From an uncultured Candidatus Melainabacteria bacterium (lineage in GTDB: Bacteria; Cyanobacteriota; Vampirovibrionia; Gastranaerophilales; Gastranaerophilaceae): 64,000 nt of DNA. Below the pieces are notes generated by a model that worked only from the letters and a program-made list of their open reading frames with translations, was not told where the DNA came from and ran no database searches. Shown one piece after another: positions 42,072 to 51,039 of the stretch (positions are counted from its first letter, which is position 1; every line of letters begins with the position of its first letter). The translations under genes were made by a program, and so were the position numbers. The DNA lies in contig CAKUZB010000008.1 of assembly GCA_934717745.1 (NCBI GenBank), positions 23,709-87,708 of the forward strand, read 5' to 3'.

Positions 42072-42752
42072 ATGGGCATGAATATTAATGGATTAGGTAA
42101 TGTACAACCAACAAATACTTCTTCGACTGAAGCAACTGAACAAACTTCAGAAGACATTGTATTATTTGCGTCAAATTCTCCTAAAGCACCCGAATCAGAC
42201 GGTAAAATCAGAAGAACATTTCTTGAAAACTACAAAGGTTCTATTGCGGGAAAAGATTTCAATCTAAGACGCAGAAAAAATATTACAGAAAGAGGTTACC
42301 AAATCATCGGAAACATTGGTAATCAAAAAGTTGATATAGAAGAACGTAGCAAACTTTTATCAATGTCTAATAAAAAAGATTTCAAAGGTAAAATTGGTCA
42401 AAATCCAATCGAAATGCAATCCGGCGAAAAATTAATTTCAACAACAAATAGAAAAACATATACCGGCAAATACAAAGGTAAAACCTTCTCTATCGAATAC
42501 CAAAACGAACATGCAGTACTACATGACGGCGATAAAGTTATGACTGGAACTTACGGCGGGAAAAAGGTTGATTTAAAATTCGATTATAAAACTTTCAATG
42601 TATCAAATGAAATTGATGAAAATGCACTTCCTGAGGGTTTTGAAGATGTTGCTGTGTTAATAATGACAATCGACAATGATGAAATAACCCGCAGAAACGC
42701 AGAAAAAGCAAGACAAGCGGCAGAAGCCGAAGCAAATCAAAAAAGACAATAA
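42072..42752 (+). CDS. Paralogous repeat protein with MGMNING start, unknown function
   Basis: 226 aa. It shares with the previous protein the start MGMNING, a Thr/Ser-rich linker, the beta-repeats (YKGSIAGKDFNLRRRKN, IGNIGNQKVDIEERSK, FKGKIGQNPIEMQSGE, YTGKYKGKTFSIEYQN, TGTYGGKKVDLKFD) and the terminal helix (GFEDVAVLIMTIDN). It lacks the long charged middle region. The five repeats of about 25 residues could form a beta-roll or blade structure. It sits 11 nt downstream with its own GGAG site and ends the operon at a terminator. Confidence 0.75.
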   Translation: MGMNINGLGNVQPTNTSSTEATEQTSEDIVLFASNSPKAPESDGKIRRTFLENYKGSIAGKDFNLRRRKNITERGYQIIGNIGNQKVDIEERSKLLSMSNKKDFKGKIGQNPIEMQSGEKLISTTNRKTYTGKYKGKTFSIEYQNEHAVLHDGDKVMTGTYGGKKVDLKFDYKTFNVSNEIDENALPEGFEDVAVLIMTIDNDEITRRNAEKARQAAEAEANQKRQ

Positions 42753-42764
42753 CAAAAAATAATT

Positions 42765-42805
42765 AAAAGAAGAAAAGTTCTCTAAGAATTTTTCTTCTTT
42801 TTTAT
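42765..42805 (+). terminator. Terminator of the peptidase-repeat-protein operon
   Basis: AAAAGAAGAAAA with TTTTTCTTCTTTT around a TTCT-CTA-AGAA inner stem, followed by T-rich sequence. Confidence 0.75.
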
Positions 42806-42906
42806 TAAAATACATTAAAAATCGGTAAAACTTATTTAAAATTTGACTTATACCCACAAAGATGTTATAACTTAAACAGTGTTAGAATATTGATTGTAGG
42901 TAAATT

Positions 42907-43638
42907 ATGACTATTGATAAGAATATAATTTGTATGAAATGGGGTAAAAAATTCGGACCGGAATATGTTAACCGTTTATACAAAATGGTAGAAAAAAATT
43001 TAACAATTCCACATCGATTTGTTTGCTTTACAGATGATGGTGAAGGTATTGTCGATGGTGTTGAAATTCGCCCAATTCCACCTTTAAATGAAGAGGGTAT
43101 TCCTGATAGAATGTGGAAAAAATTGACTGTTTTCAACAAAGAATTATCTGATTTGACAGGTACTGCCTTATTCTTAGATTTAGACATCGTTATCAGACAA
43201 AGTTTAGACCCATTCTTTGAAATTGACGGAGATTTTAGAATTATTAAAGATTGGGATTTTCCAAATGACATCATCGGAAATTCATCAGTTTTCAGATTTG
43301 AAATTGGCAAATATCCTGAAATTTTAGACCATTTCTATGGACTGGGAACGGCAATCAGAAAACATTTCCAAAATGAACAAGCCTTCTTATCTTATGAAAT
43401 GTACGAAAGAGGAGTTTTACAATACTGGCCTGAAGAATGGACTCCAAGTTTTAAACGTTGCTGTCTGCAAAAATTCCCTATGAATTGGATAAAACAACCT
43501 AACGAACCAGAAAATGCTAAAATCGTTATATTTCATGGAAAACCAACTCCTGACCAAGCAAGAAAAGGTTATTTCGGAAAATGTGGTTTTAGATTTATCA
43601 AAGCAACAAAATGGATTGATAAATATAGAGAAAATTAA
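42907..43638 (+). CDS. Glycosyltransferase-like protein (GT8-type DxD)
   Basis: 243 aa, cytoplasmic. IICMKWGKKFGPEYVNRLYKMVEKNL and RFVCFTDDGEGI start a GT-A fold; GTALFLDLDIVIRQSLDPFFEI contains the metal-binding DxD (LDLDIV, residues about 94-99); a conserved C-terminal IVIFHGKPTPDQARKG has the HGKP motif that closes the donor site. Related proteins transfer sugars to envelope glycans. Donor and acceptor are not deducible. Ribosome site AGG 6-8 nt before the ATG. Single gene between two terminators. Confidence 0.75.
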   Translation: MTIDKNIICMKWGKKFGPEYVNRLYKMVEKNLTIPHRFVCFTDDGEGIVDGVEIRPIPPLNEEGIPDRMWKKLTVFNKELSDLTGTALFLDLDIVIRQSLDPFFEIDGDFRIIKDWDFPNDIIGNSSVFRFEIGKYPEILDHFYGLGTAIRKHFQNEQAFLSYEMYERGVLQYWPEEWTPSFKRCCLQKFPMNWIKQPNEPENAKIVIFHGKPTPDQARKGYFGKCGFRFIKATKWIDKYREN

Positions 43639-43652
43639 TTTTATTAATAAGA

Positions 43653-43684
43653 AATGCCCCGACAAACAAGTTTGTCGGGGCATT
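43653..43684. terminator. Bidirectional terminator between glycosyltransferase and aminotransferase
   Basis: Perfect 15-bp stem (43653-43667 with 43670-43684), AA loop, GC-rich centre with A/T flanks, located between converging genes. Confidence 0.85.
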
Positions 43685-43695
43685 AACTTTGAAAA

Positions 43696-44862
43696 TTATT
43701 TATTTCTTAATTTTGTTATAAATATTTTCAATTTTTCCATTGCAATTTTTAAAGTATCCATCGAATAAGCATAAGAAATTCTCAAGAAACCCTCACCACT
43801 GTCGCCAAAAGCATTTCCAGGGACAACCGCAACGTGTTCTTCTTCTAAAAATTTTGTTGCAAATTCTTCACTTGTCATTCCAAATTCTTTTATACAAGGA
43901 AATACATAGAATGCTCCATGCGGTTCAAAACATTCCAATTTCATTTCTTTAAAGGCATTCATCAAAAATCTTCTTCTTTGATTATAAGATTTTTTCATAT
44001 CTAAAACATCATTATCGCCATTTTTTAAAGCCTCAATTGCTGCGTATTGGCTAATTGTCGGTGCACACATAATTGCGTATTGGTGAATTTTTGTCATCTG
44101 AGTTAACAATTCTTTTGGACCGCAAGCATAACCTAATCTCCAGCCTGTCATTGCATAAGCCTTTGAAAAACCATTGATTAACAATGTTCTTTCTTTCATA
44201 CCGTCAATACTCGCAATTGAAACGTGTTCGCCTTTGTAAGTCAATTCACCATAAATTTCATCTGACATAACAAAAATATCATTTTCAATAATAATTTTTG
44301 CAATTTCTTCCAGTTCTTTTCTTTCCATAATTGAACCTGTAGGGTTATTAGGATACGGAAGAATAAGCACTTTTGTTTTATCTGTAATCGCATCTTTAAG
44401 TTCTTGAGCCGTCAGTTTAAATTCATTTTCCGCTTTTAAATTAATAAAAACAGGTTTTGCCCCCGCCAGTTCCGCACAAGGTGCATAAGAAACATAAGAC
44501 GGTTGCGGAATTATAACTTCATCACCATTATTTACCATTGCTCTCAAACCAATATCAATTGCTTCAGAGCCACCAACCGTTACTAAAATTTCATCTTCCG
44601 TATTGTAAGAAATATTTTGTTTGCGTCTTATATAATTTGCAATTTCTTCTCTTAAACCTTTTAGACCTGCATTTGAAGTGTAAAAAGTTTTACCTCTTTC
44701 AAAAGCATAAATACCTTCATCACGAATATGCCAAGGTGTATCAAAATCAGGTTCGCCAACACCAAGTGAGATTGCATCTTTCATTTCACTTACAATATCG
44801 AAAAATTTTCTTATACCTGACGGTTTAATATTTTTTATTTTGTCTGAAATTGGAACGCTCAT
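43696..44862 (-). CDS. Class I/II PLP-dependent aminotransferase
   Basis: 388 aa, fold type I aminotransferase of the aspartate/aromatic/alanine group. SLGVGEPDFDTPWHI (residues about 33-47), GSEAIDIGLRAM, PYPNNPTGSIM, VMSDEIYGELTY (Asp binding the pyridine nitrogen), the PLP lysine in LINGFSKAYAMTGWRLGY and FLRISYAYS with the substrate carboxylate-binding Arg. Encoded just after an Lrp-type regulator, the gene order lrp-aminotransferase seen in many genomes. Its ATG overlaps the lrp stop (ATGA). The exact amino acid is not deducible. Confidence 0.88.
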   Translation of the reverse strand: MSVPISDKIKNIKPSGIRKFFDIVSEMKDAISLGVGEPDFDTPWHIRDEGIYAFERGKTFYTSNAGLKGLREEIANYIRRKQNISYNTEDEILVTVGGSEAIDIGLRAMVNNGDEVIIPQPSYVSYAPCAELAGAKPVFINLKAENEFKLTAQELKDAITDKTKVLILPYPNNPTGSIMERKELEEIAKIIIENDIFVMSDEIYGELTYKGEHVSIASIDGMKERTLLINGFSKAYAMTGWRLGYACGPKELLTQMTKIHQYAIMCAPTISQYAAIEALKNGDNDVLDMKKSYNQRRRFLMNAFKEMKLECFEPHGAFYVFPCIKEFGMTSEEFATKFLEEEHVAVVPGNAFGDSGEGFLRISYAYSMDTLKIAMEKLKIFITKLRNK

Positions 44863-45341
44863 GGTATTATAACTTCTCTTTCGTCTTCGTGTGTTTTTTC
44901 TAAAATTGTACCGAAATCTTTATATTTTTTAAGAATAAAGTGAGTTGCTGTACTTAAAACGCTGTCTAGAGTTGACAATTTATCCGAAACAAAACCTGAA
45001 ATTTCTTTCAAAGATTTTTCTTCCAAAGTTACAAGTAAATCATATCCACCTGAAATTAGATAAACAGATTTTACTTCAGGATAGTTATAAATTCGTTCTG
45101 CAATTTTGTCAAAACCTTGTCCTCTTTGAGGTGTAACTCTAACTTCAATAAGTGCATTTACTTTTTCAACAGAAGTTTTATCCCAGTCAATTAAGGTATT
45201 ATAACCACAAATTATACCTTCTTTTTCAAGACTTGTAATTTCATCAAGAACATATTGTTCGTCAGTTCCAAGCATTACAGCCAATTCTTTTACATCAATA
45301 CGACTATTTTTTTCAATTATTGATAATAATTCTTCTCTCAT
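44859..45341 (-). CDS. Lrp/AsnC-family transcriptional regulator
   Basis: 160 aa. N-terminal helix-turn-helix (ELLSIIEKNSRIDVKELAVMLGTDEQYVLDEITSLEKEGII) and a C-terminal RAM/ligand domain (VNALIEVRVTPQRGQGFDKIAERIYNYPEVKSVYLISGGYDLLV; each quoted for its span). Such regulators respond to amino acids and often control the adjacent aminotransferase. The two genes overlap by 4 nt. AAAGGAG is the ribosome site. Upstream there are two overlapping TATAAT boxes on the minus strand. Confidence 0.88.
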   Translation of the reverse strand: MREELLSIIEKNSRIDVKELAVMLGTDEQYVLDEITSLEKEGIICGYNTLIDWDKTSVEKVNALIEVRVTPQRGQGFDKIAERIYNYPEVKSVYLISGGYDLLVTLEEKSLKEISGFVSDKLSTLDSVLSTATHFILKKYKDFGTILEKTHEDEREVIIP

Positions 45342-45440
45342 ATTTGCTCCTTTAAAATAATATTTTCATTATATTATAGAATTTGCTAAAAATCACTATT
45401 GTTACATTTTTTTAGGCTAAATAAGTGAGAAAATTTTTAC

Positions 45441-45468
45441 TTGCAAAATGACCTTATAATGATATAAT
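45441..45468 (+). promoter_or_regulatory. udp promoter
   Basis: TTGCAA (45441-45446), 16-bp spacer, TATAAT (45463-45468). Leader of about 40 nt with AAAGGAAAG before the ATG at 45515. Confidence 0.5.
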
Positions 45469-45514
45469 TAATTCATTAAAGTGTTTATTACATAAGAAAA
45501 GGAAAGAGTTTATT

Positions 45515-46288
45515 ATGCAAGAATTAGAAAAACAATTTCACATTCATTGTGTTGAAGGTGATGTAGGTCGTTACGTAATTTTACCGGGCGACCCTGGAAG
45601 ATGCGAATCAATCGCAGCATTATTTGATGATGCTCACCATGTAGCACAAAACAGAGAATACAACATTTATACAGGTACACTTTTAGGAGAAAAAGTTTCT
45701 GTATGTTCAACAGGTATTGGTGGTCCATCTGCTTCAATTGCAATGGAAGAATTGCACAATATCGGTGCTGACACCTTTATCAGAACAGGTACTTGCGGTG
45801 GTATCGACTTGAATGTTCAATCAGGCGACATCGTTGTTGCAACAGGTGCAATCCGTTTTGAACACACTTCAATGGAATATGCTCCTATTGAATACCCTGC
45901 CGTTGCAAACTTAGACATCACAGTTGCTTTAAGACAAGCCGCATTAGCGATGGGTAAAACAACTCACACAGGCGTTGTTCAATGTAAAGACGCTTTCTAT
46001 GGTCAACACAGTCCGGCAAAAATGCCTGTTTCTTATGAACTTCTTCAAAAATGGGAAGCATGGAAACGCTTAGGTGTTAAGGCTTCTGAAATGGAATCAG
46101 CAGCATTATTCGTTGTTGCTGACGCATTGAAATGCCGTTGTGGTTCTTGCTTCCACGTAATTTGGAACCAAGAAAGAGAAGCAGCAGGCTTAGACCAAAA
46201 AATGAGCGAAGATACAACTTCAGCAGTAAGAGTTGCAGTTGATGCATTAAAACTTATCATCGAGCAAGATAGAGCAGCAAAAAAATAG
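45515..46288 (+). CDS. udp: Uridine phosphorylase
   Basis: 257 aa, NP-I family nucleoside phosphorylase splitting uridine into uracil and ribose-1-phosphate. [15 protein letters not shown] (phosphate loop), [28 protein letters not shown] and [14 protein letters not shown] (ribose-binding EMES) are all present. [12 protein letters not shown] is typical for the uridine-specific branch. With upp and punA in the window it forms part of nucleoside salvage. Stands alone with its own promoter and terminator. Confidence 0.92.
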   Translation: MQELEKQFHIHCVEGDVGRYVILPGDPGRCESIAALFDDAHHVAQNREYNIYTGTLLGEKVSVCSTGIGGPSASIAMEELHNIGADTFIRTGTCGGIDLNVQSGDIVVATGAIRFEHTSMEYAPIEYPAVANLDITVALRQAALAMGKTTHTGVVQCKDAFYGQHSPAKMPVSYELLQKWEAWKRLGVKASEMESAALFVVADALKCRCGSCFHVIWNQEREAAGLDQKMSEDTTSAVRVAVDALKLIIEQDRAAKK

Positions 46289-46312
46289 TTCTATAAATTC
46301 AATAATAAAAGT

Positions 46313-46349
46313 AGTGGCGATTTTGTTTTCAACAAAATCGCCACTGCTT
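46313..46349 (+). terminator. Terminator of udp
   Basis: Perfect 15-bp stem (46313-46327 with 46331-46345), TTC loop, followed by GCTTTT. Confidence 0.85.
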
Positions 46350-46395
46350 TTAAAACAACATATTTTTCCAAGTTTCAAAACAACATCAACAATTT

Positions 46396-46425
46396 AGGAC
46401 AAAATAATTAAATTTATGATAATAT
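46396..46425 (+). promoter_or_regulatory. Leaderless promoter of rfbC
   Basis: AGGACA (46396-46401), 18-bp spacer, TAATAT (46420-46425), 6 nt before the ATG at 46432. Confidence 0.5.
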
Positions 46426-46431
46426 TTTACT

Positions 46432-46989
46432 ATGCCATTTGAATTTGAAAAACAAAAAATAGAAGATATAATTCTGGTTAAACCAACTGTATACGGTGAT
46501 AACAGAGGTTTTTTTATGGAATCATATAAAAAATCTGAATTTATAAAAAATGGCATTGATGTTGATTTTATACAAGATAATCATTCAAAATCCTCTCGTT
46601 GTGTACTTAGAGGCTTACATTATCAAGCAAAACCGCACGCCCAAGCAAAACTTGTCAGATGCGTAAAAGGTAAAATTTACGATGTTGCAGTTGATTTAAG
46701 AAAAACATCAAAAACTTTCGGTCAATACGTAAAAGTTGAATTATCAGAAGAAAACAAACAAATGCTTTTTATTCCGAAAGGTTTTGCACATGGATTTGTA
46801 GTTTTGTCTAATGAAGCCGAAATCATTTATAAAAGCGGTCAAGAATATGCTCCAAATTCAGACAGAGGAGTTCTTTGGTCTGATAAAGACCTAAATATTG
46901 ATTGGGAAATCGATTTTGAACCGATTTTATCGGAAAAGGATAAAATTCAACCAAAATTTAAAGATTTGAATTTCGAGGAAATAATATAA
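46432..46989 (+). CDS. rfbC: dTDP-4-dehydrorhamnose 3,5-epimerase
   Basis: 185 aa cupin-fold epimerase of the dTDP-L-rhamnose pathway. DNRGFFMESYKKSEF, QDNHSKSSRCVLRGLHYQAKPHAQAKLVRC (quoted for span: NHSKS, LRGLHYQ with the catalytic His) and FIPKGFAHGFVVLS are family hallmarks, with YKSGQEYAPNSDRGVLW containing the catalytic Tyr. rfbB follows with a 1-nt overlap (TAATG). rfbA and rfbD are not in the window. Leaderless start; rhamnose feeds cell-surface glycans. Confidence 0.93.
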   Translation: MPFEFEKQKIEDIILVKPTVYGDNRGFFMESYKKSEFIKNGIDVDFIQDNHSKSSRCVLRGLHYQAKPHAQAKLVRCVKGKIYDVAVDLRKTSKTFGQYVKVELSEENKQMLFIPKGFAHGFVVLSNEAEIIYKSGQEYAPNSDRGVLWSDKDLNIDWEIDFEPILSEKDKIQPKFKDLNFEEII

Positions 46990-47957
46990 TGAAAAAATTA
47001 CTTGTAACCGGTGGTGCAGGATTTATCGGTTCTTGCTTTATAAGACATATTCTAAAAAAATATTCAGATTATAAAATCATAAACCTTGACGCATTGACTT
47101 ACTGCGGAAATATTTCAAATCTTGATGACGTAAAAGATAACCCAAATTACAAATTTATTCAAGGAAATATCTGCGATAAAGATTTGATTAGAAAAATTAT
47201 CAAAGAAGTAGATTATGTCATAAATTTTGCGGCAGAATCCCACGTTGATAACTCTATCAAAAACCCCGAAATATTCGTTCAAACAAATGTACAAGGAACA
47301 TTAAACCTCTTACAAGCCTGCAAAGAAATCGGTATTGAAAGATATTTACAAGTTTCAACAGATGAAGTTTATGGGACACTGGGTAAAACCGGATATTTTT
47401 ACGAAACCTCTCAAATTCAGCCTAATTCACCATATTCAGCCTCAAAAGCCAGTGCAGATTTAATGGTTAGAGCATATTTTGAAACTTATAAATTGCCTGT
47501 TTTAATTACAAGATGTTCTAACAATTACGGACCATATCAATATCCTGAAAAACTTATTCCATTCTTTATCTCAAAACTTTTAAAAGGAGAAAAAGTGCCT
47601 GTATACGGCGACGGAATGAATATTCGTGATTGGCTATACGTTTACGACCATTGTGAGGCAATTGATACTGTTTTACACAAAGGTAAAATCGGAGAAGTTT
47701 ACAATATTGGCGGGCACAATGAAAAAACTAACCTTGAAATAACTCATTTAATCTTAAAAGAAATGAACAAAGATGAAACTTCTATTGAATACGTAGAAGA
47801 TAGGTTAGGACACGATAGACGCTATGCGATAGCAAACGATAAAATTACTTCAGAACTTGGTTGGAAACCTTCTATAACATTTGAAGATGGCATAAAATTA
47901 ACGATTAATTGGTATTTGAATAATCAAAATTGGATTAAATCAATAGAAAATAAATAA
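46989..47957 (+). CDS. rfbB: dTDP-glucose 4,6-dehydratase
   Basis: 322 aa extended SDR enzyme forming dTDP-4-keto-6-deoxyglucose. NAD-binding TGGAGFIGSCF (residues 7-17), NLDALTYCGN, NFAAESHVDNSI, catalytic STDEVYGTLG with Thr-Asp-Glu, the YxxxK in SPYSASKASADL, RCSNNYGPYQYPEKLIP and VYGDGMNIRDWLYV are all present. It ends exactly one base before the stop codon of the converging macB permease gene, so the two mRNAs must overlap or share a terminator beyond. Confidence 0.95.
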   Translation: MKKLLVTGGAGFIGSCFIRHILKKYSDYKIINLDALTYCGNISNLDDVKDNPNYKFIQGNICDKDLIRKIIKEVDYVINFAAESHVDNSIKNPEIFVQTNVQGTLNLLQACKEIGIERYLQVSTDEVYGTLGKTGYFYETSQIQPNSPYSASKASADLMVRAYFETYKLPVLITRCSNNYGPYQYPEKLIPFFISKLLKGEKVPVYGDGMNIRDWLYVYDHCEAIDTVLHKGKIGEVYNIGGHNEKTNLEITHLILKEMNKDETSIEYVEDRLGHDRRYAIANDKITSELGWKPSITFEDGIKLTINWYLNNQNWIKSIENK

Positions 47958-49187
47958 TTATTCGTATCTCAAAGCATCAATAGGGTTTAATAAAGAAGCC
48001 TTATATGCAGGATAATAGCCAAATCCTACCCCTACAATTGCAGAAAAACCCAAAGATAAAAGAATTGAAAATGCAGATACAGATACCGGCATTGCACCTG
48101 TTAAACTTACAATTCCCGTACCCAAAACACCTACAATAATTCCAATCACACCACCAATTATTGAAAGTAATATGGATTCAATTAAAAATTGAAAACGAAT
48201 ATCACTTGCTTTTGCACCAATTGCCATTCTAATACCAATTTCTTTAGTTCTTTCAGTTACAGATACAAGCATAATATTCATAATACCAATACCGCCAACA
48301 ATCAAGGATACTAAAGCAATTGCACCCAACAAAACAGACATTGCCATTGCAGAAGATTTAATTGTTTCTTGCATTTCTGCCAAATTTCTTATTTCAAAAT
48401 CATTATCTTGATGTTTGCCGATATTATGACGATGAATTAAAAGTTCTTCAATTTCTTGTTGAGTTTGATTTAAAATTTCAGAGTCTTGAGCCTTGACAGT
48501 AATCATATTAACTGTTCCCGGAAAACTTGTACCAAAAACTTTCTTTTGAGCAGTTGTTATAGGAATGAAAATTAAATCATCTTGGTCATGTCCCATACCG
48601 GACTGCCCTTTTGTTTTCAAAATTCCAATAACCCTAAACGGAACATTGCCCACACGAATTGTCTTATGTATCGGATTTAAGTCGCCGAAAAGTTCTGTTG
48701 CTACGGTTTGACCAATAATTGCAACTTTTGCGGTATTTTGAATATCTTCCGGAACAAAATTTCTTCCGTCTTGAATTTCATAATTTCTTATAAACAAATA
48801 AGAAGCAGTTGTACCACCAACAGAGGTTGACCAGTTTTGATTACCAAATGTAAGTTGTTTTGATTCTGCGGAATATGGTGCTATTGCAAGAATGCCTGAA
48901 ACTTTCTTTTCAATTGCCTGTGCATCTTTTAATGTTAAAGTTGGACGAGTTCCCATACCCATACGGACACCGCCTGATTTTGCAGAAGCAGAGCGAATCA
49001 TCAACAAATTACTACCCATTGAATCCATATCTTTTGCAATTTTTTCCCTTGCACCAGTACCAACGGCAAGCATAATAATTACTGCACTTACACCAATAAT
49101 TATACCTAAACTTGTTAAGGCTGAACGCATTTTATTAATTTTTAAAGAATTAACTGCAATTTTTAAAATTGTTTTTGAATCTATCAT
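47958..49187 (-). CDS. macB: MacB/FtsX-type ABC transporter permease
   Basis: 409 aa. One N-terminal helix (MRSALTSLGIIIGVSAVIIMLAVGTG), a large periplasmic MacB-PCD domain (residues about 45-275) and three C-terminal helices (MSVLLGAIALVSLIVGGIGIMNIMLVSVTERTKEIGIRMAIGAKASDI, quoted for its span, being the hallmark FtsX/MacB cytoplasmic loop VTERTKEIGIRMAIGA). The ATPase is a separate gene upstream (overlap 4 nt), a split MacB. With MacA and TolC it expels macrolides, peptides or envelope lipids. Last gene of the operon. Confidence 0.9.
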   Translation of the reverse strand: MIDSKTILKIAVNSLKINKMRSALTSLGIIIGVSAVIIMLAVGTGAREKIAKDMDSMGSNLLMIRSASAKSGGVRMGMGTRPTLTLKDAQAIEKKVSGILAIAPYSAESKQLTFGNQNWSTSVGGTTASYLFIRNYEIQDGRNFVPEDIQNTAKVAIIGQTVATELFGDLNPIHKTIRVGNVPFRVIGILKTKGQSGMGHDQDDLIFIPITTAQKKVFGTSFPGTVNMITVKAQDSEILNQTQQEIEELLIHRHNIGKHQDNDFEIRNLAEMQETIKSSAMAMSVLLGAIALVSLIVGGIGIMNIMLVSVTERTKEIGIRMAIGAKASDIRFQFLIESILLSIIGGVIGIIVGVLGTGIVSLTGAMPVSVSAFSILLSLGFSAIVGVGFGYYPAYKASLLNPIDALRYE

Positions 49188-49873
49188 TTTCTTTTTACCT
49201 CGTCAGAGATAATATTTCCGTCTTTAAATCTTACTACACGTTTACAATATTCAGCAATATCAGGTTCATGAGTAACCAAAACAATTGTTTTTCCATGCTT
49301 TTCATTCAATTCGCAAAAGAAATTCATAACCTCGATACTTGTTTTTGTATCCAAGTTACCTGTTGGTTCATCAGCAAGAATTATCGGTGCGTCGTTTACA
49401 ATCGCCCTTGCAATTGCAACACGTTGCTGTTGACCGCCTGACATTTGATTTGGCATGTGATTTTCACGATGTTCCAATCCTACAATTTTCAAAGCCTCTT
49501 TTGCTTTTTTATGTCTTGTTTCTTCATCAATTCCCTTATAAATCATAGGTAATTCAACATTATCAATTGCAGAAGTTCTTGAAATTAAATTAAAACCCTG
49601 AAAAACAAAACCTAATTTCACATTTCTAATTTCTGAAAGTGCGTCGCTGTCTAAATTTAATACGTCAATTCCGTCAAGATGATATGAGCCTGAATTTGGT
49701 TTATCCAATGTTCCAAGCATATTCATAAAAGTAGATTTTCCTGAACCTGAAGAACCCATAATGGCAACAAATTCGCCCTCATCAATATTCAAAGAAACAT
49801 CATTTAAAGCATTAAATGCGGCTTCACCTGTTGCATAAGTTTTTATAACATTTTTTACTTCAATTAGTGCCAT
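49184..49873 (-). CDS. macB: MacB/LolD-type ABC transporter ATP-binding protein
   Basis: 229 aa ATPase. Walker A AIMGSSGSGKSTFMN (residues about 37-51), Q-loop FVFQGFNLI, signature MSGGQQQRVAIARAI, Walker B PIILADEPTGNLD and switch His in VTHEPDIA. The length and NLDTKTS sequence after Walker B match the LolD/MacB class that powers mechanotransmission rather than import. Start codon abuts macA (1-nt overlap) and its end overlaps the permease by 4 nt. Confidence 0.92.
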   Translation of the reverse strand: MALIEVKNVIKTYATGEAAFNALNDVSLNIDEGEFVAIMGSSGSGKSTFMNMLGTLDKPNSGSYHLDGIDVLNLDSDALSEIRNVKLGFVFQGFNLISRTSAIDNVELPMIYKGIDEETRHKKAKEALKIVGLEHRENHMPNQMSGGQQQRVAIARAIVNDAPIILADEPTGNLDTKTSIEVMNFFCELNEKHGKTIVLVTHEPDIAEYCKRVVRFKDGNIISDEVKRK

Positions 49874-51039
49874 TAAAACATTCTCATTGGTCGTTTTTGA
49901 CTGCGATTACCTGATTTTTTCGACTTACGACTATCCGAATCTACAATGATTTTATCACCTTCGTATATATCACCTTTTGTAATTTCAGTATAAGTATCGT
50001 CGCTTGCTCCTGTTTCAACTTCAACCCTTACAGGCCTTCTACCTTTTAAAACCCAAACGCCTTGTTTTTCGTATCTTTTAACTTCGCCTTTTGTTACGGG
50101 TGCATATTTAAAAGCAATCGACGGAACACATAAAACATTTTCTTTCTTTTGAGTAATAATAGAAACGTTTGCTGTCATTCCCGGTTTAAGTTTCATATCT
50201 TCATTATCAACACCAACAACAACTGTATACGTTACAACATTTGAAACAGTTGTTGGAGAAATTCTAACCTGTGTAACTTTACCGACAAAAGTTTCGTTAG
50301 GATAACCGTCAAGTGTATACTCAACTTCTTGTCCTTCTTTAATTTTACCAATATCTGCCTCAGAAACATTAACTTCTATTTGCATTTCTTTCAAATCTTT
50401 TGCAACAGTAAATAATTCCGGAGCCTGAAAACTTGCCGCAACCGGTTGTCCGGGGTCAACAGCACGAGTTACAATAACTCCGTCTACAGGTGAATGAATA
50501 TAAGCAAAAGAACGTAATTTTGCGTTATAATCATAATCTGCTTGTGCCTGTGTAATCTTTGCTTGTGCAGCCATCAAAAGTGCTTTGTTTGAAAGATAAT
50601 CGGCTTGTGCAGCATCTAATTCACTTTTTGCCATAAAGTTACGAGCAACAAGGTTTTTACAACGATTATATGTTTTCAAACTATTATCTGTAATCGCTTT
50701 TTGCTTTGCGTAATCTGCTTTTGCACTTGTTAAAGTACCAAGTGCTTTTGCACAGTTTGCATCAAATAAACTTGTATCCATTAAGGCAATTAACTGACCT
50801 GCTTTTACTTGAGTATTATAATCAACGTAAACTTCCATCATCAAACCTGATACAGTTGAACCTACACTAACAGTATTTACAGGATTAATTGTACCTGATG
50901 CTTCTACAACCTGTTCAATCGTGTGATTAATTGCTTTTTCTGTTTTATATTTATTTACTTTACCTGAAATCATTTTAACTGCAACGGCAATGACAAGTAA
51001 TACTATGATAGATACTATTGCGATTTTCTTTTTATCCAT
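49873..51039 (-). CDS. macA: MacA-like periplasmic adaptor of the MacAB-TolC pump
   Basis: 388 aa HlyD-family protein. N-terminal anchor KIAIVSIIVLLVIAVAVKMI, lipoyl halves (VEASGTINPVNTVSVGSTVSGLM and SFAYIHSPVDGVIVTRAVDPGQPV; spans), an alpha hairpin (residues about 95-165), beta-barrel and C-terminal membrane-proximal domain (ENVLCVPSIAFKYAPV, RPVRVEVETGASDDTYTEI). PGQPVAAS and the MacA-type C-terminal domain distinguish it from the HlyD at 3.7 kb. It ends in a basic tail (RKSKKSGNRSQKRPMRMF). Confidence 0.9.
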   Translation of the reverse strand: MDKKKIAIVSIIVLLVIAVAVKMISGKVNKYKTEKAINHTIEQVVEASGTINPVNTVSVGSTVSGLMMEVYVDYNTQVKAGQLIALMDTSLFDANCAKALGTLTSAKADYAKQKAITDNSLKTYNRCKNLVARNFMAKSELDAAQADYLSNKALLMAAQAKITQAQADYDYNAKLRSFAYIHSPVDGVIVTRAVDPGQPVAASFQAPELFTVAKDLKEMQIEVNVSEADIGKIKEGQEVEYTLDGYPNETFVGKVTQVRISPTTVSNVVTYTVVVGVDNEDMKLKPGMTANVSIITQKKENVLCVPSIAFKYAPVTKGEVKRYEKQGVWVLKGRRPVRVEVETGASDDTYTEITKGDIYEGDKIIVDSDSRKSKKSGNRSQKRPMRMF

